From assembly GCA_002897775.1 (NCBI GenBank), contig BDTR01000061.1, positions 1 through 64,000 of the forward strand: DNA of 64,000 nt, written 5' to 3'. Made by a program: the position numbers and the translations under genes. Shown here one piece after another: positions 8,538 through 17,405 of the stretch (its first letter is position 1; every line of letters begins with the position of its first letter). This stretch comes from a bacterium BMS3Bbin08. GTDB taxonomy: Bacteria; Nitrospirota; Thermodesulfovibrionia; UBA6902; BMS3Bbin08. The notes beneath the pieces were generated by a model that was not told the origin of the DNA, ran no database searches, and worked only from the letters and a program-made list of their open reading frames with translations.

Positions 8538-9665
8538 ATGGCGTCTTCTTTTAAACCGGTCTCCCTGGAACTTCAAAGAGGTATGCGGCTCGCGAGGTGC
8601 AGGAAGTGCGGCTGCATGGGAGATTCGCTTGAAAATCTAAGGGCGGCACTGCCTTCTTTAAGGAGCAAAGAAGCCGGCGCCCTGCTTAAGGAAGTGAATG
8701 GCTGGCTGAAAAAGCTGGCGCCCAGGGCATACTCGTGTCTGGGATGCAAATATTGCATACCGGCTGAGGCGATGGCTGTTCTGACATCGAAATACACGTC
8801 CATTGCCGCGGCAACATTAACAAGCTGTGAGTTTGAGGCGACTGAAAGTTCGTGGCCCATGGTCACGGGCGAATATACTGTTTTAAACAAGTCGGCGCCA
8901 ATAGCTGTCTCAACGCTTGCCAGTGTAAAGCTGGAGGAGAGACTTGCCAGGTTGAGGCCGCCAGGATTATGCATTGTCGGCAAGACGGAAACAGAGAATA
9001 TCGGTATTGATAAGGTAATAAAGAACATAATTGCGAACCCTGCCATCGCGCATCTTATCCTGGCCGGCAAGGATACAGAGGGTCATCAGAGCGGTCAGAC
9101 CCTCCTGGCATTATGGGAAAACGGCGTAAACAAAAATATGCGGGTTATCGGTTCAAAAGGCAGGCGGCCGATACTCAAAAATGTGTCTTTATCCGAGATA
9201 AAAAAATTTCGCAAGCAGGTGCGGGTTGTCGATCAGATAAACAATGAGAATGTTAAATTGTTAGTTAAAAGGATCGGGGAGCTTTCAGGCAAACCAGCGC
9301 TTGTCCAGGGCCATGCCAGCTGCGGCTGTCAGGAATGCCATGATGAGCCGGTGAAAAACCCCCGTTCCTCAAAAACTCCCCCCAGGATCATGGCAAAAAA
9401 ACCAGGGGCAATTAAGCTTGATAAGGCAGGGTACTTTGTGATCATCCCTTCGAAAAAGAACAAGGTTATAACAGTTGAGCATTATTCGTATGATAATAAG
9501 CTGTTAAGGACAATTGAGGGGAAGAACAGCCGGAACATTTATCATACGATCATATCAAATAAATGGGTAAAAGATCTGGGCCATGCCGCGTATCTTGGGA
9601 AGGAACTTGCAAGGGCAGAGCTCTCGATCAAAAAAGGTTTTAAATTTGTTCAGGACGGGGCATAA
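8538..9665 (+). CDS. MtrA-like methyltransferase-domain protein with C-terminal DUF4346
   Basis: A 375-residue protein. The N-terminus has two cysteine groups (CRKCGC and CLGCKYC) that could bind a metal or Fe-S centre. The middle (about 110-250) resembles subunit A of tetrahydromethanopterin S-methyltransferase, the corrinoid-carrying subunit of methanogens: WPMVTGEYTV, then GKTETENIGIDKVIKNI and DTEGHQSGQTLLALWENGV. A CGCQECH motif follows, and the last ~75 residues (YFVIIPSKK, VEHYSYDN, HAAYLGKELARAE) match the DUF4346 domain. It has no membrane helix, unlike archaeal MtrA. A role in corrinoid- or folate-linked C1 transfer is inference. The start is uncertain: 8484, 8538 and 8583 are all possible. 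It is divergent from the kinase gene, so the two may share a control region. Confidence 0.75.
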   Translation: MASSFKPVSLELQRGMRLARCRKCGCMGDSLENLRAALPSLRSKEAGALLKEVNGWLKKLAPRAYSCLGCKYCIPAEAMAVLTSKYTSIAAATLTSCEFEATESSWPMVTGEYTVLNKSAPIAVSTLASVKLEERLARLRPPGLCIVGKTETENIGIDKVIKNIIANPAIAHLILAGKDTEGHQSGQTLLALWENGVNKNMRVIGSKGRRPILKNVSLSEIKKFRKQVRVVDQINNENVKLLVKRIGELSGKPALVQGHASCGCQECHDEPVKNPRSSKTPPRIMAKKPGAIKLDKAGYFVIIPSKKNKVITVEHYSYDNKLLRTIEGKNSRNIYHTIISNKWVKDLGHAAYLGKELARAELSIKKGFKFVQDGA

Positions 9666-9779
9666 TAAAGAGGTTAGAATCAAGAAGATGAGAAGTTGGC
9701 CCTGCACCATTTTGCTTATGCAAAATGAACCGTGAGGGCTGTTGGAAGATGGGAAATAGAGTTAGAGTTTTGAATTGAA

Positions 9780-10553
9780 ATGGGAAAAGTAATCGCGATA
9801 GCTAATCAAAAGGGCGGGGTAGGAAAGACCACCACAGCCATTAATGTGGCAGCCTCTCTGGCAGCCGCTGAAAAGAACGTACTGCTTATCGACACCGACC
9901 CGCAGGGTAATTCGACCAGCGGTATCGGGATAGAAAGAAGCGGCCTGAGCGCAAGTCTTTATGATATATACAGGGGAACAGGTAAGATCGATGAGATCAT
10001 TCAGAAAACAAATCTTGATCATCTTGATGTGGTCCCATCAACCATAGACCTTATCGGCGCTGAACTGGAGCTGATCTCAAAAGAGGGAAGAGAAGATATA
10101 CTAAGACAGGCGATCGACCCTGTCAGATCAAGATATGACTACATTTTCATAGACTGCCCCCCGTCCCTCAGCCTTTTGACGATCAACGCCCTTGTTGCCG
10201 CGGAGAGCCTTCTTGTTCCTGTGCAGTGTGAATATTATGCCCTTGAAGGGATAACCGCGCTGATCAAAACCCTTAATCTTGTAAGGGAGTCTTTTAATCC
10301 CTCGCTTGACATAGAAGGCATTTTAGTTACAATGTTTGACGTCAGGAACACACTTTCAAATCAGGTCGCCGCGGAGCTCAGACAGCATTTCGGTGAAAAA
10401 GTTTATAAGACCGTGATACCGAGAAACGTTACGCTTGCAGAGGCGCCGAGTCATGGAAAGCCTGTTATATTGTATGATGTCAGCTCAAAAGGGGCGCAGA
10501 GCTATATGGCCCTTGCAAAGGAGGTAATGGATAATGAAAACGGCACTGGGTAA
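9780..10553 (+). CDS. parA: ParA-family chromosome partitioning ATPase
   Basis: A 257-residue Walker-type ATPase that drives segregation of origin-proximal DNA with ParB. The deviant Walker A (KGGVGKTTT, residues 11-19) starts right after the first strand, and DTDPQGNSTSGIG and DCPPSL supply the other nucleotide-binding motifs. It lacks the N-terminal DNA-binding extension of plasmid type Ia ParA, so it is the chromosomal (Soj-like) type. It overlaps parB by 20 bases. In many bacteria parAB lies near oriC with rsmG and mnmG, but those are absent here. A hairpin (CATTTTGC/GCAAAATG) lies ~60 bases upstream. Confidence 0.95.
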   Translation: MGKVIAIANQKGGVGKTTTAINVAASLAAAEKNVLLIDTDPQGNSTSGIGIERSGLSASLYDIYRGTGKIDEIIQKTNLDHLDVVPSTIDLIGAELELISKEGREDILRQAIDPVRSRYDYIFIDCPPSLSLLTINALVAAESLLVPVQCEYYALEGITALIKTLNLVRESFNPSLDIEGILVTMFDVRNTLSNQVAAELRQHFGEKVYKTVIPRNVTLAEAPSHGKPVILYDVSSKGAQSYMALAKEVMDNENGTG

Positions 10554-11376
10554 AGGACTCGGGGCCCTGATCCCGGAAAAGGGGAAGGCAGGGGGGATAC
10601 TTGAACTTGACGTTAACTTAATAGTCCCTAATGCTTATCAGCCCAGAAGGATTTTCAGGGATGATACCCTTATGGAGCTGGCTTCTTCGATCAAGGAAAA
10701 GGGCGTGATCCAGCCGGTGATCGTTACAAAAGACACAGGCAATTCCTTTCAATTGATCGCTGGTGAGAGACGATGGAGGGCGGCCAAGCTGGCCGGCCTT
10801 AAAAAACTGCCCGCGATATTAAAAGAAGCGGCGCCTTCAGAATTGCTTGAACTCGCGCTTATAGAGAACATCCAGAGGGAAGACCTGAACCCCCTTGAAT
10901 CAGCAGAGGCGTTCCAGAGACTGATCAGCGATTTTAAACTCACGCATGATGACCTGTCCAGAAAGATAGGCAAGGACAGGGCTACTGTGACCAATTATCT
11001 CAGGATATTGAAGCTTCCTTCGGACATAAAGAGATGGATCGCTGAAGGTTCACTGAACCTTGGACACGCGAAAGCGCTTCTGCAGGTGGAGAATGCCAGT
11101 GCACAGCTTGATATCGCGAGAAAAATAATACAAAAGGGCCTGAGTGTAAGGGAAGCTGAAGCGCTGAGTAAAAAGGCGTCGTCCTCTCCAAAGGCCCAGA
11201 GCTCTAAATCTCACTGGAAAGACCCGCAGATAGCGTCTCTTGAGGATAAGCTCAGGCAGAGCCTGGGCACAAAGGTCAGGCTGTTTCACAAGGGTAAAAA
11301 AGGCGGAAAAATAGAGATCGAGTATTATTCCCTTGATGAGCTGGACAGGCTCCTTGAAATATTCATACCTGACTGA
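10534..11376 (+). CDS. parB: ParB/Spo0J-family partition protein
   Basis: A 280-residue centromere-binding CTPase partner of ParA. The N-terminal ParB domain carries the CTP-binding motifs (YQPRR near residue 36; GERRWRAAKLAG near 77-88 and ENIQREDLNP near 110-119). A helix-turn-helix region for parS binding follows (DLSRKIGKDRATVTNYLRIL), and the C-terminal ~45 residues form the dimerisation domain. AAGGAGG sits 10 bases before the ATG, inside the end of parA. No parS 16-mer (TGTTTCACGTGAAACA) was noticed in the window. Confidence 0.95.
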   Translation: MKTALGKGLGALIPEKGKAGGILELDVNLIVPNAYQPRRIFRDDTLMELASSIKEKGVIQPVIVTKDTGNSFQLIAGERRWRAAKLAGLKKLPAILKEAAPSELLELALIENIQREDLNPLESAEAFQRLISDFKLTHDDLSRKIGKDRATVTNYLRILKLPSDIKRWIAEGSLNLGHAKALLQVENASAQLDIARKIIQKGLSVREAEALSKKASSSPKAQSSKSHWKDPQIASLEDKLRQSLGTKVRLFHKGKKGGKIEIEYYSLDELDRLLEIFIPD

Positions 11377-11404
11377 TCAGCCTTTAAAAAGCGGTTGACC
11401 CGTT

Positions 11405-12124
11405 TTATTTCTTAAGGGCGCTGTCTATAGCTGTCTTGAAATCGTTTAAAGACCTGCCTGCCATCTTTTTGCCGTTCAGATAAAGACTGGGAGTACCGCG
11501 TACACCCACAGTGTTGCCCAGCGTTATTTCATCCTGTATCTGCTTGTCATACTTGTTGCTTTTGTAATCTGCATCGAACTTCGCGGCATTCAGGCCGATC
11601 TTTGCGGCGAATTCCTTGAACTTTTCTTCACTGAGTTTATTATGGTTCGCAAAGACAATGTCATGCATTTCCCAGAACTTGCCCTGTTCGCCGGCTGCAA
11701 GCGCGGCCTTTGACGCGTTCCTGGCCTGTGGATGGAACGACAATGGGAATTGTTTGTAAACCAGTCTGACCTCTTTTGGATACGCGTCCAGAACCTGTTT
11801 AAGGGTGGGCTGAAGTCTCGCGCAGTAAGGGCACTGGAAGTCAGAGAACTCAACAATTGTGACAGGCGCGCTCATACCGCCTCTGACCGGTGAGTCCCCC
11901 AGCGGTATATCATGAACTTTACTAAAGTCCTCCTGAGGAGGCCTCTTCTTGGGCTGAAAGAACTTCAGTATTTTCTCCTGATTTTCCTGAATGGCAGACA
12001 GCTTTGTAAGGATATCCTTCTGGGTGTTCTCAAGTTCAGAAAGCCTCTTGTCATTGGCACAGCCGGCAAGAAGCCCGGTAATTACCAGTAATGCTATAAC
12101 GATCATTGATCTGCGAGCTTTCAT
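11405..12124 (-). CDS. DsbA-family thioredoxin-fold lipoprotein
   Basis: A 239-residue envelope protein with a lipobox (LLAGC, Cys22), so it should be lipid-anchored facing the periplasm. Residues 25-55 form a short coiled coil. From ~80 on there is a DsbA-like thioredoxin fold with active site CPYC at 98-101 and the cis-proline segment VRGTPSLYLNG near 207-217. It probably introduces or isomerises disulfides; the DsbG/BdbD type is closest in layout. The start has a strong GGAGGGAGAT ribosome site. It is the last gene of the minus-strand mla region but is separated by 186 bases, so it may have its own promoter. No DsbB or VKOR partner is nearby. Confidence 0.9.
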   Translation of the reverse strand: MKARRSMIVIALLVITGLLAGCANDKRLSELENTQKDILTKLSAIQENQEKILKFFQPKKRPPQEDFSKVHDIPLGDSPVRGGMSAPVTIVEFSDFQCPYCARLQPTLKQVLDAYPKEVRLVYKQFPLSFHPQARNASKAALAAGEQGKFWEMHDIVFANHNKLSEEKFKEFAAKIGLNAAKFDADYKSNKYDKQIQDEITLGNTVGVRGTPSLYLNGKKMAGRSLNDFKTAIDSALKK

Positions 12125-12310
12125 TTTTTATCTCCCTCCGAGGAGTTTATTATGGTTTGTCAGAGAATACGAAATTAATTTTATCATACCGGACCATTTA
12201 TTGTCAGACAATAGGCAGGTTTAGAACTCGATAACGCAGACTTAAAAACTTGGTCTTTATCGGTGTAATCTGAATTTTAATCAGTGTGATCATTTATGAC
12301 ACTTCATAAA

Positions 12311-12778
12311 TCAAAAAATTACAGCGAGCCTGTCCACTGCCTTACGCAGGCGTATGGACAAGATCCGGCCTATTCCCCTTAATATCTTGATCCCGATATG
12401 AGGTTGTGATTCCATAAAGGAATCAAGGGCGTCGCGCTTGAGGAGAAACAGCTTTGAATCCTCAAGCGCTACTACAGTGGCGGAGCGTGGCTGTTCATCC
12501 AGGATCGAAAGCTCGCCGACAAAAGAGCCCTTGCCCAATACCGCCAGCACTATCTGTCTGCCTTTGAATTCAGTCTCCTTTTTAACTTCCAGCTTGCCGG
12601 AGCGGACGAAACCAATGAACGATCCGGTATCTCCTTCATTAAATAGAACAGAGCCCGCGGGATAATTGACCGCTTCAAAATACGGGATGACCTGTTCCAT
12701 CTCCGCGTCATCCATCAGGCAGAAGATCTTGCATTCGTCTTTCAGTTCAAGGATCGCTTTTTTCAGGTTGTCGTCCAT
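12311..12778 (-). CDS. cyclic-nucleotide-binding domain protein
   Basis: A 155-residue protein made almost entirely of one cNMP-binding (CAP-type) beta-roll: AEMEQVIPYF, FNEGDTGSFIGFVRSGKLEV, then the phosphate-binding-cassette region GELSILDEQPRSATVVAL. It has no helix-turn-helix or kinase domain. The cassette is GELSxLxxxPRSA, close to that of true cAMP/cGMP-binding proteins. It starts 3 bases after the mlaC stop, so it is co-transcribed with the lipid transport genes. It may regulate the transporter by binding a ligand, which is inference from position. Confidence 0.85.
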   Translation of the reverse strand: MDDNLKKAILELKDECKIFCLMDDAEMEQVIPYFEAVNYPAGSVLFNEGDTGSFIGFVRSGKLEVKKETEFKGRQIVLAVLGKGSFVGELSILDEQPRSATVVALEDSKLFLLKRDALDSFMESQPHIGIKILRGIGRILSIRLRKAVDRLAVIF

Positions 12779-12781
12779 TTT

Positions 12782-13399
12782 TTACAGGGATCTCACTTCC
12801 TCAAGCTTGCTCTTCATTTTCTGGATCAGTTTCGCGTAGGATTGTTTCATGATTATTTTATTATACTGGTTCCTGTAGGTGCTGACAAAGCTTACTCCTT
12901 CAATGACAATGTCATAGACCCACCACTTATCTGTCTTGAGCATGACCTTATAATCAATGGGAATATCAACGTTCTCAGTGACGATCATGGTGCTTACGAC
13001 AGCGTATTTACCGCCTTTTCTAACCACTTCCTTGTCATAAGTGATCTTTTCATCAGTATAGTTCTCGATCTTCCCGATATAGGATTCCTCCAGCAGTTCG
13101 GAAAAGATCGAAACAAATTCCTTTTTCTCTGCGTCTGTCCGCTTTTTCCAGTGCCTGGCAAGCGAGCGTCTGGCCATCTCTTCAAAATCAAACCGGTCCT
13201 TTATCAGGGCCCTGATCTTGTCCCGTCTTTCCTGTTTTTTGGCCGGCGCGGACAGACCCGGATCTTTTAAGGTATCCAGAATAGTGCTTATTGTCGACTC
13301 TATTGATTCGGCAGGAGCGCTAACAGCGCCAGCCGTACCGAACAGCATCAGGCAAAGACACGCAATGACATAGATACAGACATTTGTTTTCCCGATCAT
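12782..13399 (-). CDS. mlaC: MlaC-like periplasmic phospholipid-binding protein
   Basis: A 205-residue secreted protein with a signal peptide (residues 1-28, ending GTAGAVSA). The MlaC/Ttg2 fold follows: FDFEEMARRSLARHW near 71-85, FVSIFSELLEESYIGKIENY near 95-115 and WWVYDIVIEGVSFVSTYRNQY near 165-185. In the Mla system MlaC ferries phospholipids between the outer-membrane complex and the inner-membrane MlaFED transporter. GTGAGGT lies 8 bases before the ATG. It is downstream of mlaE-F-D and the TolC gene in one transcription unit. Confidence 0.9.
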   Translation of the reverse strand: MIGKTNVCIYVIACLCLMLFGTAGAVSAPAESIESTISTILDTLKDPGLSAPAKKQERRDKIRALIKDRFDFEEMARRSLARHWKKRTDAEKKEFVSIFSELLEESYIGKIENYTDEKITYDKEVVRKGGKYAVVSTMIVTENVDIPIDYKVMLKTDKWWVYDIVIEGVSFVSTYRNQYNKIIMKQSYAKLIQKMKSKLEEVRSL

Positions 13400-13418
13400 C
13401 TTTTTTTACCTCACATAT

Positions 13419-14798
13419 CTAATATTTGTTTAAAACCTCTTTAACTGACATCCCGGAGGTCTGGAGCACATTGGCATAGCTCATGTTGAAATTATATACT
13501 GATTTGATGTACTCCTGTTTTATCTGGCCGTAGGCCACGATGGCGTCTCCGGCGTCACTGGCTTCACCTATTCCCATATCATAGTTCATTACAGCGCCTA
13601 TCATCCACTTTCTTGCCGACTCATATGCCTTTTTCGTGGCTTCTATGGTGTTTTTTGCTTCTATCAGCTCCCTGTAGGATTTTTCAACCTGCATGGGTAT
13701 GCCGACAGTGGCGTAATCGCGAAGTCTTTCATATTTGAGCTGGTCGGCCTTTGCGTGGTTGACCTTGGATTTGTTTATTCCAAAGTCAAAGTGCCATTTC
13801 ATGCCCAAAGCGACCCCGCCTGTCGTATGCCTGAAGAAGTCATATATCCAGGGGTTTGTTGCCTTGTCTCTTTCAGTGGCATCTGAGTAGGAGAACAGTC
13901 CTGCCGCAAAAACCATTGGATAATAGTCGGCCTTTGCCATTTTAAAAAGAGAGTTCTTTGCCAGAATGCCCTCCCTGAGCTGTGTGAACTCAGGCCTTAA
14001 TTCCTTACTCTGTTCAGCGTAAAAATCCAGGCTCTGGATATTTACGTCCGCAGGTTCATTCCTTTTGTCAGCCAGACTGAACTCTGCGCCTTTTGGCAGT
14101 CCCATAAAGGTCCTGAGCGCTTCCTTGCTCAGAATAATGTTCTTGTCAACCTCTTCCCTATATCTTTCAAGCATGCCTTCAAATGCCTCGAGCTTGTAAA
14201 GGTCCAGTTCACTAACATATTCGGATTCTTCCGCAAGAAGCTTCTTTGTACGCTTGATGGCGGTTCCCAGGTGACCTGATATCTCGTTAATTAACCTTTT
14301 TCCTTCCAAAGCGGCAAGGTGGCCGTAATAGTATTGCTTTATCTCAAGCGCAACGTCAGTTGCCTTTTGCCTGACCCTGGACTGGTCTACCTTGATCCCG
14401 TGTGATGCGGCTTTCTTTGCTTCTGTGATCTTTCCAAATGTATAGATAGGCTGAATAACCGTGCCCGAGACGCTTCCAAAGACACCAAGTCCGTCGATCT
14501 CGTCGCTTTTGTTCGGAGAAAAGAGCTGGTTGCCCCTTGCCTCTGGTGCAGGCCCGAACAGGCCCAGCATGTCAAGCTGGGGATACTGCCATCCTTTGGC
14601 CTCCTCCAGCCTTGTTTTTGCCATTTCAAGCTCCTGGGCCACTTCCTTTATCTGGGGGCTGAACTTTAAGGCCATATCAACACAGTCGTCAAGAGAGTAT
14701 TCCGGAACATCCTGTGCAAAGGACAGAACAGGTAAAAGCGCCAGGCACATAAACACTATCGAAGTTAAGAAAATCCCTTTTTTTATTTTAGATAACAC
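13419..14798 (-). CDS. TolC-family outer-membrane protein
   Basis: A 459-residue outer-membrane efflux-type protein with a GTG start preceded by AAGGAGGG. It has a signal peptide (to about residue 28, ending LSFAQ) and two OEP repeats of long alpha-helices: SLDDCVDMALKFSPQIKEVA near 33-52 and a matching second half from ~250. In usual efflux systems it would form a trimeric channel-tunnel. Its place between mlaD and mlaC is not the Escherichia arrangement and suggests an alternative outer-membrane partner for the lipid transporter (inference). The helical repeat near 165-240 is rich in E and K, as in TolC coiled coils. Confidence 0.88.
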   Translation of the reverse strand: MLSKIKKGIFLTSIVFMCLALLPVLSFAQDVPEYSLDDCVDMALKFSPQIKEVAQELEMAKTRLEEAKGWQYPQLDMLGLFGPAPEARGNQLFSPNKSDEIDGLGVFGSVSGTVIQPIYTFGKITEAKKAASHGIKVDQSRVRQKATDVALEIKQYYYGHLAALEGKRLINEISGHLGTAIKRTKKLLAEESEYVSELDLYKLEAFEGMLERYREEVDKNIILSKEALRTFMGLPKGAEFSLADKRNEPADVNIQSLDFYAEQSKELRPEFTQLREGILAKNSLFKMAKADYYPMVFAAGLFSYSDATERDKATNPWIYDFFRHTTGGVALGMKWHFDFGINKSKVNHAKADQLKYERLRDYATVGIPMQVEKSYRELIEAKNTIEATKKAYESARKWMIGAVMNYDMGIGEASDAGDAIVAYGQIKQEYIKSVYNFNMSYANVLQTSGMSVKEVLNKY

Positions 14799-14863
14799 TT
14801 TTCACCCTCCTTATAGTTAAAGGTTCCTTTACCCCGTGAGAAAGTCGTGTCTTCTGTCGGGGT

Positions 14864-15304
14864 TTATTCTTTATCAAATATATATTTTCCAACCAGTTCT
14901 TCAAGGTCAATTGTCGATTCGGTCTCAAATATTTCACCGCCCGGCTCAATGAACTCTTCTGCCCCTCCAGGGCTGATCTTGATGTACTTATCACCTATTA
15001 TACCCTGTGTCCTTATGGACGCTATGGAATCTTCCTGGAGCTTTACATCCGGCGCTATCAGCAATTCTACAGAGGCCTCGTAATCCTCCAGATCTATCTT
15101 TGAGACCTTTCCTACCGTAACCCCGGCGATCTCAACCGGCGCTCCTTCCTTAAGGCCTGATATGTTCGCAAAACGAGCGTTTACCGCGTACTGGTCTGTG
15201 CCGAAAAGACTGACATTCCCCAGGCTAACTGAAAGATAGCCCAGGCATATAAACCCTATAATTAAGAAAATGCCTACCCCGGTCTCAATGTTTATCTTTT
15301 TCAT
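14864..15304 (-). CDS. mlaD: MlaD-type MCE domain protein
   Basis: A 146-residue single-span membrane protein. Residues ~7-27 are the N-terminal membrane helix and ~35-115 an MCE domain (ANISGLKEGAPVEIAGVTVGKV and GIIGDKYIKISPGG). This length equals the minimal single-MCE MlaD, which forms a hexameric ring in the periplasm on the MlaFE transporter. It starts 2 bases after the mlaF stop, with GGAGGG inside the end of mlaF. The acidic C-terminal tail (EEFIEPGGEIFETESTIDLE) is typical. Confidence 0.93.
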   Translation of the reverse strand: MKKINIETGVGIFLIIGFICLGYLSVSLGNVSLFGTDQYAVNARFANISGLKEGAPVEIAGVTVGKVSKIDLEDYEASVELLIAPDVKLQEDSIASIRTQGIIGDKYIKISPGGAEEFIEPGGEIFETESTIDLEELVGKYIFDKE

Positions 15305-15306
15305 GA

Positions 15307-16083
15307 TTATTCGCCCTCCATGCTTTTACTTGAATATAATTGCCCCATTGTTGTTTCTACAAAGGTCCTGATTATTGGATCGTCTGAAAGCTGAAATTCC
15401 TCGGGTGTCAGGTAGTCCTGGACCTGTCCCTGGTAAAGCAGAGCCACGTAATCAGCAAGTTTAAATATCTTGGGAACATCGTGACTGACAATAACGGCAG
15501 TGTATCCTAACTGAGCCTGACTTTTGAAAAATACACGGTATATCTCGTTGCTCTTTGCGACATCAAGGCCTGTTGTAGGCTCGTCGAAGAACACTATCTT
15601 TGGATTCAATACAAGCGCGCGCGCCAGTCCGACCCTTTTTTTCATGCCGCCGCTTATCTGGGCGGGGTATTTTTCATTGCTTCCCACTATGTCCATAAGA
15701 GCAAGATTCTCATTAACAATATCAGCGATCACTTTCCCGGATTTTTTGGTCCTTTCCCTCAGGGGCAGGGCGACATTGTCAAAGACCGTCATTGAATCAA
15801 AAAGCGCCGCGCTCTGGAACAGGACGCCGAAATTGGTCCTTATCTCACGGAGTTCTTTTTTGCTGATCCTGTTTATGTCCTTTCCATATACGAGCACCTC
15901 GCCGTCGTCAGGCTGTATAAGCCCGAGTATATGTTTTATTATTACACTCTTGCCCTGACCGCTTCCCCCGACAATAACAGTAGTTTTGCCTTCTGATATG
16001 GACAGGTTCGTACCGCGAAGCACATGCTGTGTGCCGAATGTCTTATTGACATTTTTAAGCTGTATTATTGGTTCTGAGCTCAT
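15307..16083 (-). CDS. mlaF: MlaF-type ABC ATPase
   Basis: A 258-residue ABC ATPase that powers retrograde or anterograde phospholipid transport with MlaE. Walker A is GGSGQGKS at residues 39-46, the signature is ISGGMKKRVGLARAL at ~143-157, and Walker B is IVFFDEPTTGLD at ~163-174, with a switch histidine in VSHDV. ISGGMKKR is characteristic of the MlaF/Mkl branch. Its start codon overlaps the mlaE stop as ATGA. Confidence 0.95.
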   Translation of the reverse strand: MSSEPIIQLKNVNKTFGTQHVLRGTNLSISEGKTTVIVGGSGQGKSVIIKHILGLIQPDDGEVLVYGKDINRISKKELREIRTNFGVLFQSAALFDSMTVFDNVALPLRERTKKSGKVIADIVNENLALMDIVGSNEKYPAQISGGMKKRVGLARALVLNPKIVFFDEPTTGLDVAKSNEIYRVFFKSQAQLGYTAVIVSHDVPKIFKLADYVALLYQGQVQDYLTPEEFQLSDDPIIRTFVETTMGQLYSSKSMEGE

Positions 16084-16904
16084 ATAAGCAGCGATGTTAA
16101 TATATAGTCAAATACAAGAATACAAACAGATGACAGGACCACCGCGTTGGTAGTGGCCCTGCTGACGCCTTCAGCGCCAAAGCTCGCGTTGCGCTCCAGA
16201 TGAACAAAATAACCCTTGGCAGAACAGATCCACGTGATCAGCAGGCCGAAACACAGCGGTTTGACCAGTCCCATATAAACGTCGGCAAATTCAACGTTAC
16301 TATAAATACTTGAAAAATACGCGCCTTCGCTTGCGCCGAGCAGGCCGACGCCTACAGCATATCCACCGAAGATGCCGACCACATCAAAGATGGCGGTCAG
16401 TAACGGCAGAGAGATAACCCCGGCAATGAATTTGGGCGCGATAATGAATTTGTGCGGGTCGATCGCCATGCAGTCCAGGGCGTCTATCTGCTCTGAAATA
16501 CGCATGATGCCTATCTCAGCGCAGATCGCTGAACCCGCCCGGCCTGTTACCATAAGCGCCGCCATAACAGGTCCCAGTTCCCTGATAAGACCAAGGGCTA
16601 CCATGGACCCGAGCCAGGCCTCTGCTCCGACCTTGTTCAAAGTGTGATAACCCTGGAGACCCAGTACCATACCGGTAAACGCGCCGGTAAAAAGAATCAC
16701 GGACACTGAAAGGGCGCCTATAATATAAACCTGCTTAATGATCGGGGAGATCTTATAAGGAGGCTTGAATATACTTGCCACGGAGAAGAACAGGAATATT
16801 CCCATTCTCCCGGTCTGGTCCAGGTAATAAAGCGCGGTATCTCCGAGTTTTTCAAAATAACCGAGTATTTTTTCCATGGCTTTGGTCAGTCCTGTATCCT
16901 GCAA
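16080..16904 (-). CDS. mlaE: MlaE-type ABC permease
   Basis: A 274-residue inner-membrane permease of the MlaE/YrbE family. Its family core is LIRELGPVMAALMVTGRAGSA near residues 106-126, followed by IDALDCMAIDP; about five membrane helices are visible. The frame starts at TTG 16904, 3 bases after purE, giving a ~40-residue N-terminal amphipathic region; an in-frame ATG at 16877 is an alternative start. It is the first gene of mlaEFD-tolC-mlaC-cNMP, placed directly behind purE. Confidence 0.93.
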   Translation of the reverse strand: MQDTGLTKAMEKILGYFEKLGDTALYYLDQTGRMGIFLFFSVASIFKPPYKISPIIKQVYIIGALSVSVILFTGAFTGMVLGLQGYHTLNKVGAEAWLGSMVALGLIRELGPVMAALMVTGRAGSAICAEIGIMRISEQIDALDCMAIDPHKFIIAPKFIAGVISLPLLTAIFDVVGIFGGYAVGVGLLGASEGAYFSSIYSNVEFADVYMGLVKPLCFGLLITWICSAKGYFVHLERNASFGAEGVSRATTNAVVLSSVCILVFDYILTSLLI

Positions 16905-16907
16905 AAA

Positions 16908-17405
16908 CTATCTGTTTTTTTTGATCTTTTTAGCTTTTTTAAGCACTTCCAGCGCCATTTTTTTCTTGTATGCCCTCAGGGTCTTTGCGAGTCCGGGATC
17001 TGTTGACTGTATGATCTGGGCAGCAAATATGGCGGCGTTCTTTGCTCCCGCTTTGCCGATAGCCATTGTTGCTACCGGTATACCCGGCGGCATCTGGACA
17101 GTTGAGAACAGCGCGTCAATCCCCTTGAGAGGAGAAGAATCAATGGGTATGCCTATTACCGGGAGTGTAGTATGCGCCGCGATGACGCCTGCAAGATGCG
17201 CTGCAGCGCCTGCACCCGCGATTATAACCTCAATTCCATTTTTCTCTGCATCCATGGTCAGTTTCACTGTCCTTTTCGGACTTCTGTGCGCAGAGGCGAC
17301 TGTGATCTCATAGGGTATTTTAAATTTTTTTAAGACCTTTACGGTCTCCTGCATTGTCGGAAGGTCAGAATCGCTTCCCATTATGATCAAGACTTTTGAT
17401 TTCAT
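16908..17405 (-). CDS. purE: N5-carboxyaminoimidazole ribonucleotide mutase
   Basis: A 165-residue cytoplasmic enzyme of de novo purine synthesis that converts N5-CAIR to CAIR. Class I PurE motifs are visible: MGSDSDLPTMQ near residues 9-19, SAHRSPKRT near 39-47, and the GIEVIIAGAGAAAHLAGVIA loop near 57-76. The length is typical and the basic C-terminal tail (KKAKKIKKNR) is extra. purK is absent from the window. The gene is spaced 189 bases from purD, with hairpins between them. Confidence 0.95.
   Translation of the reverse strand: MKSKVLIIMGSDSDLPTMQETVKVLKKFKIPYEITVASAHRSPKRTVKLTMDAEKNGIEVIIAGAGAAAHLAGVIAAHTTLPVIGIPIDSSPLKGIDALFSTVQMPPGIPVATMAIGKAGAKNAAIFAAQIIQSTDPGLAKTLRAYKKKMALEVLKKAKKIKKNR

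Noticed and set aside
9666-9779. Small RNA upstream of parA
   Set aside because: One short hairpin only; no promoter or terminator to support an RNA gene.
9780-11376. Plasmid partition locus or a plasmid contig
   Set aside because: parAB is the chromosomal type and is surrounded by housekeeping genes.
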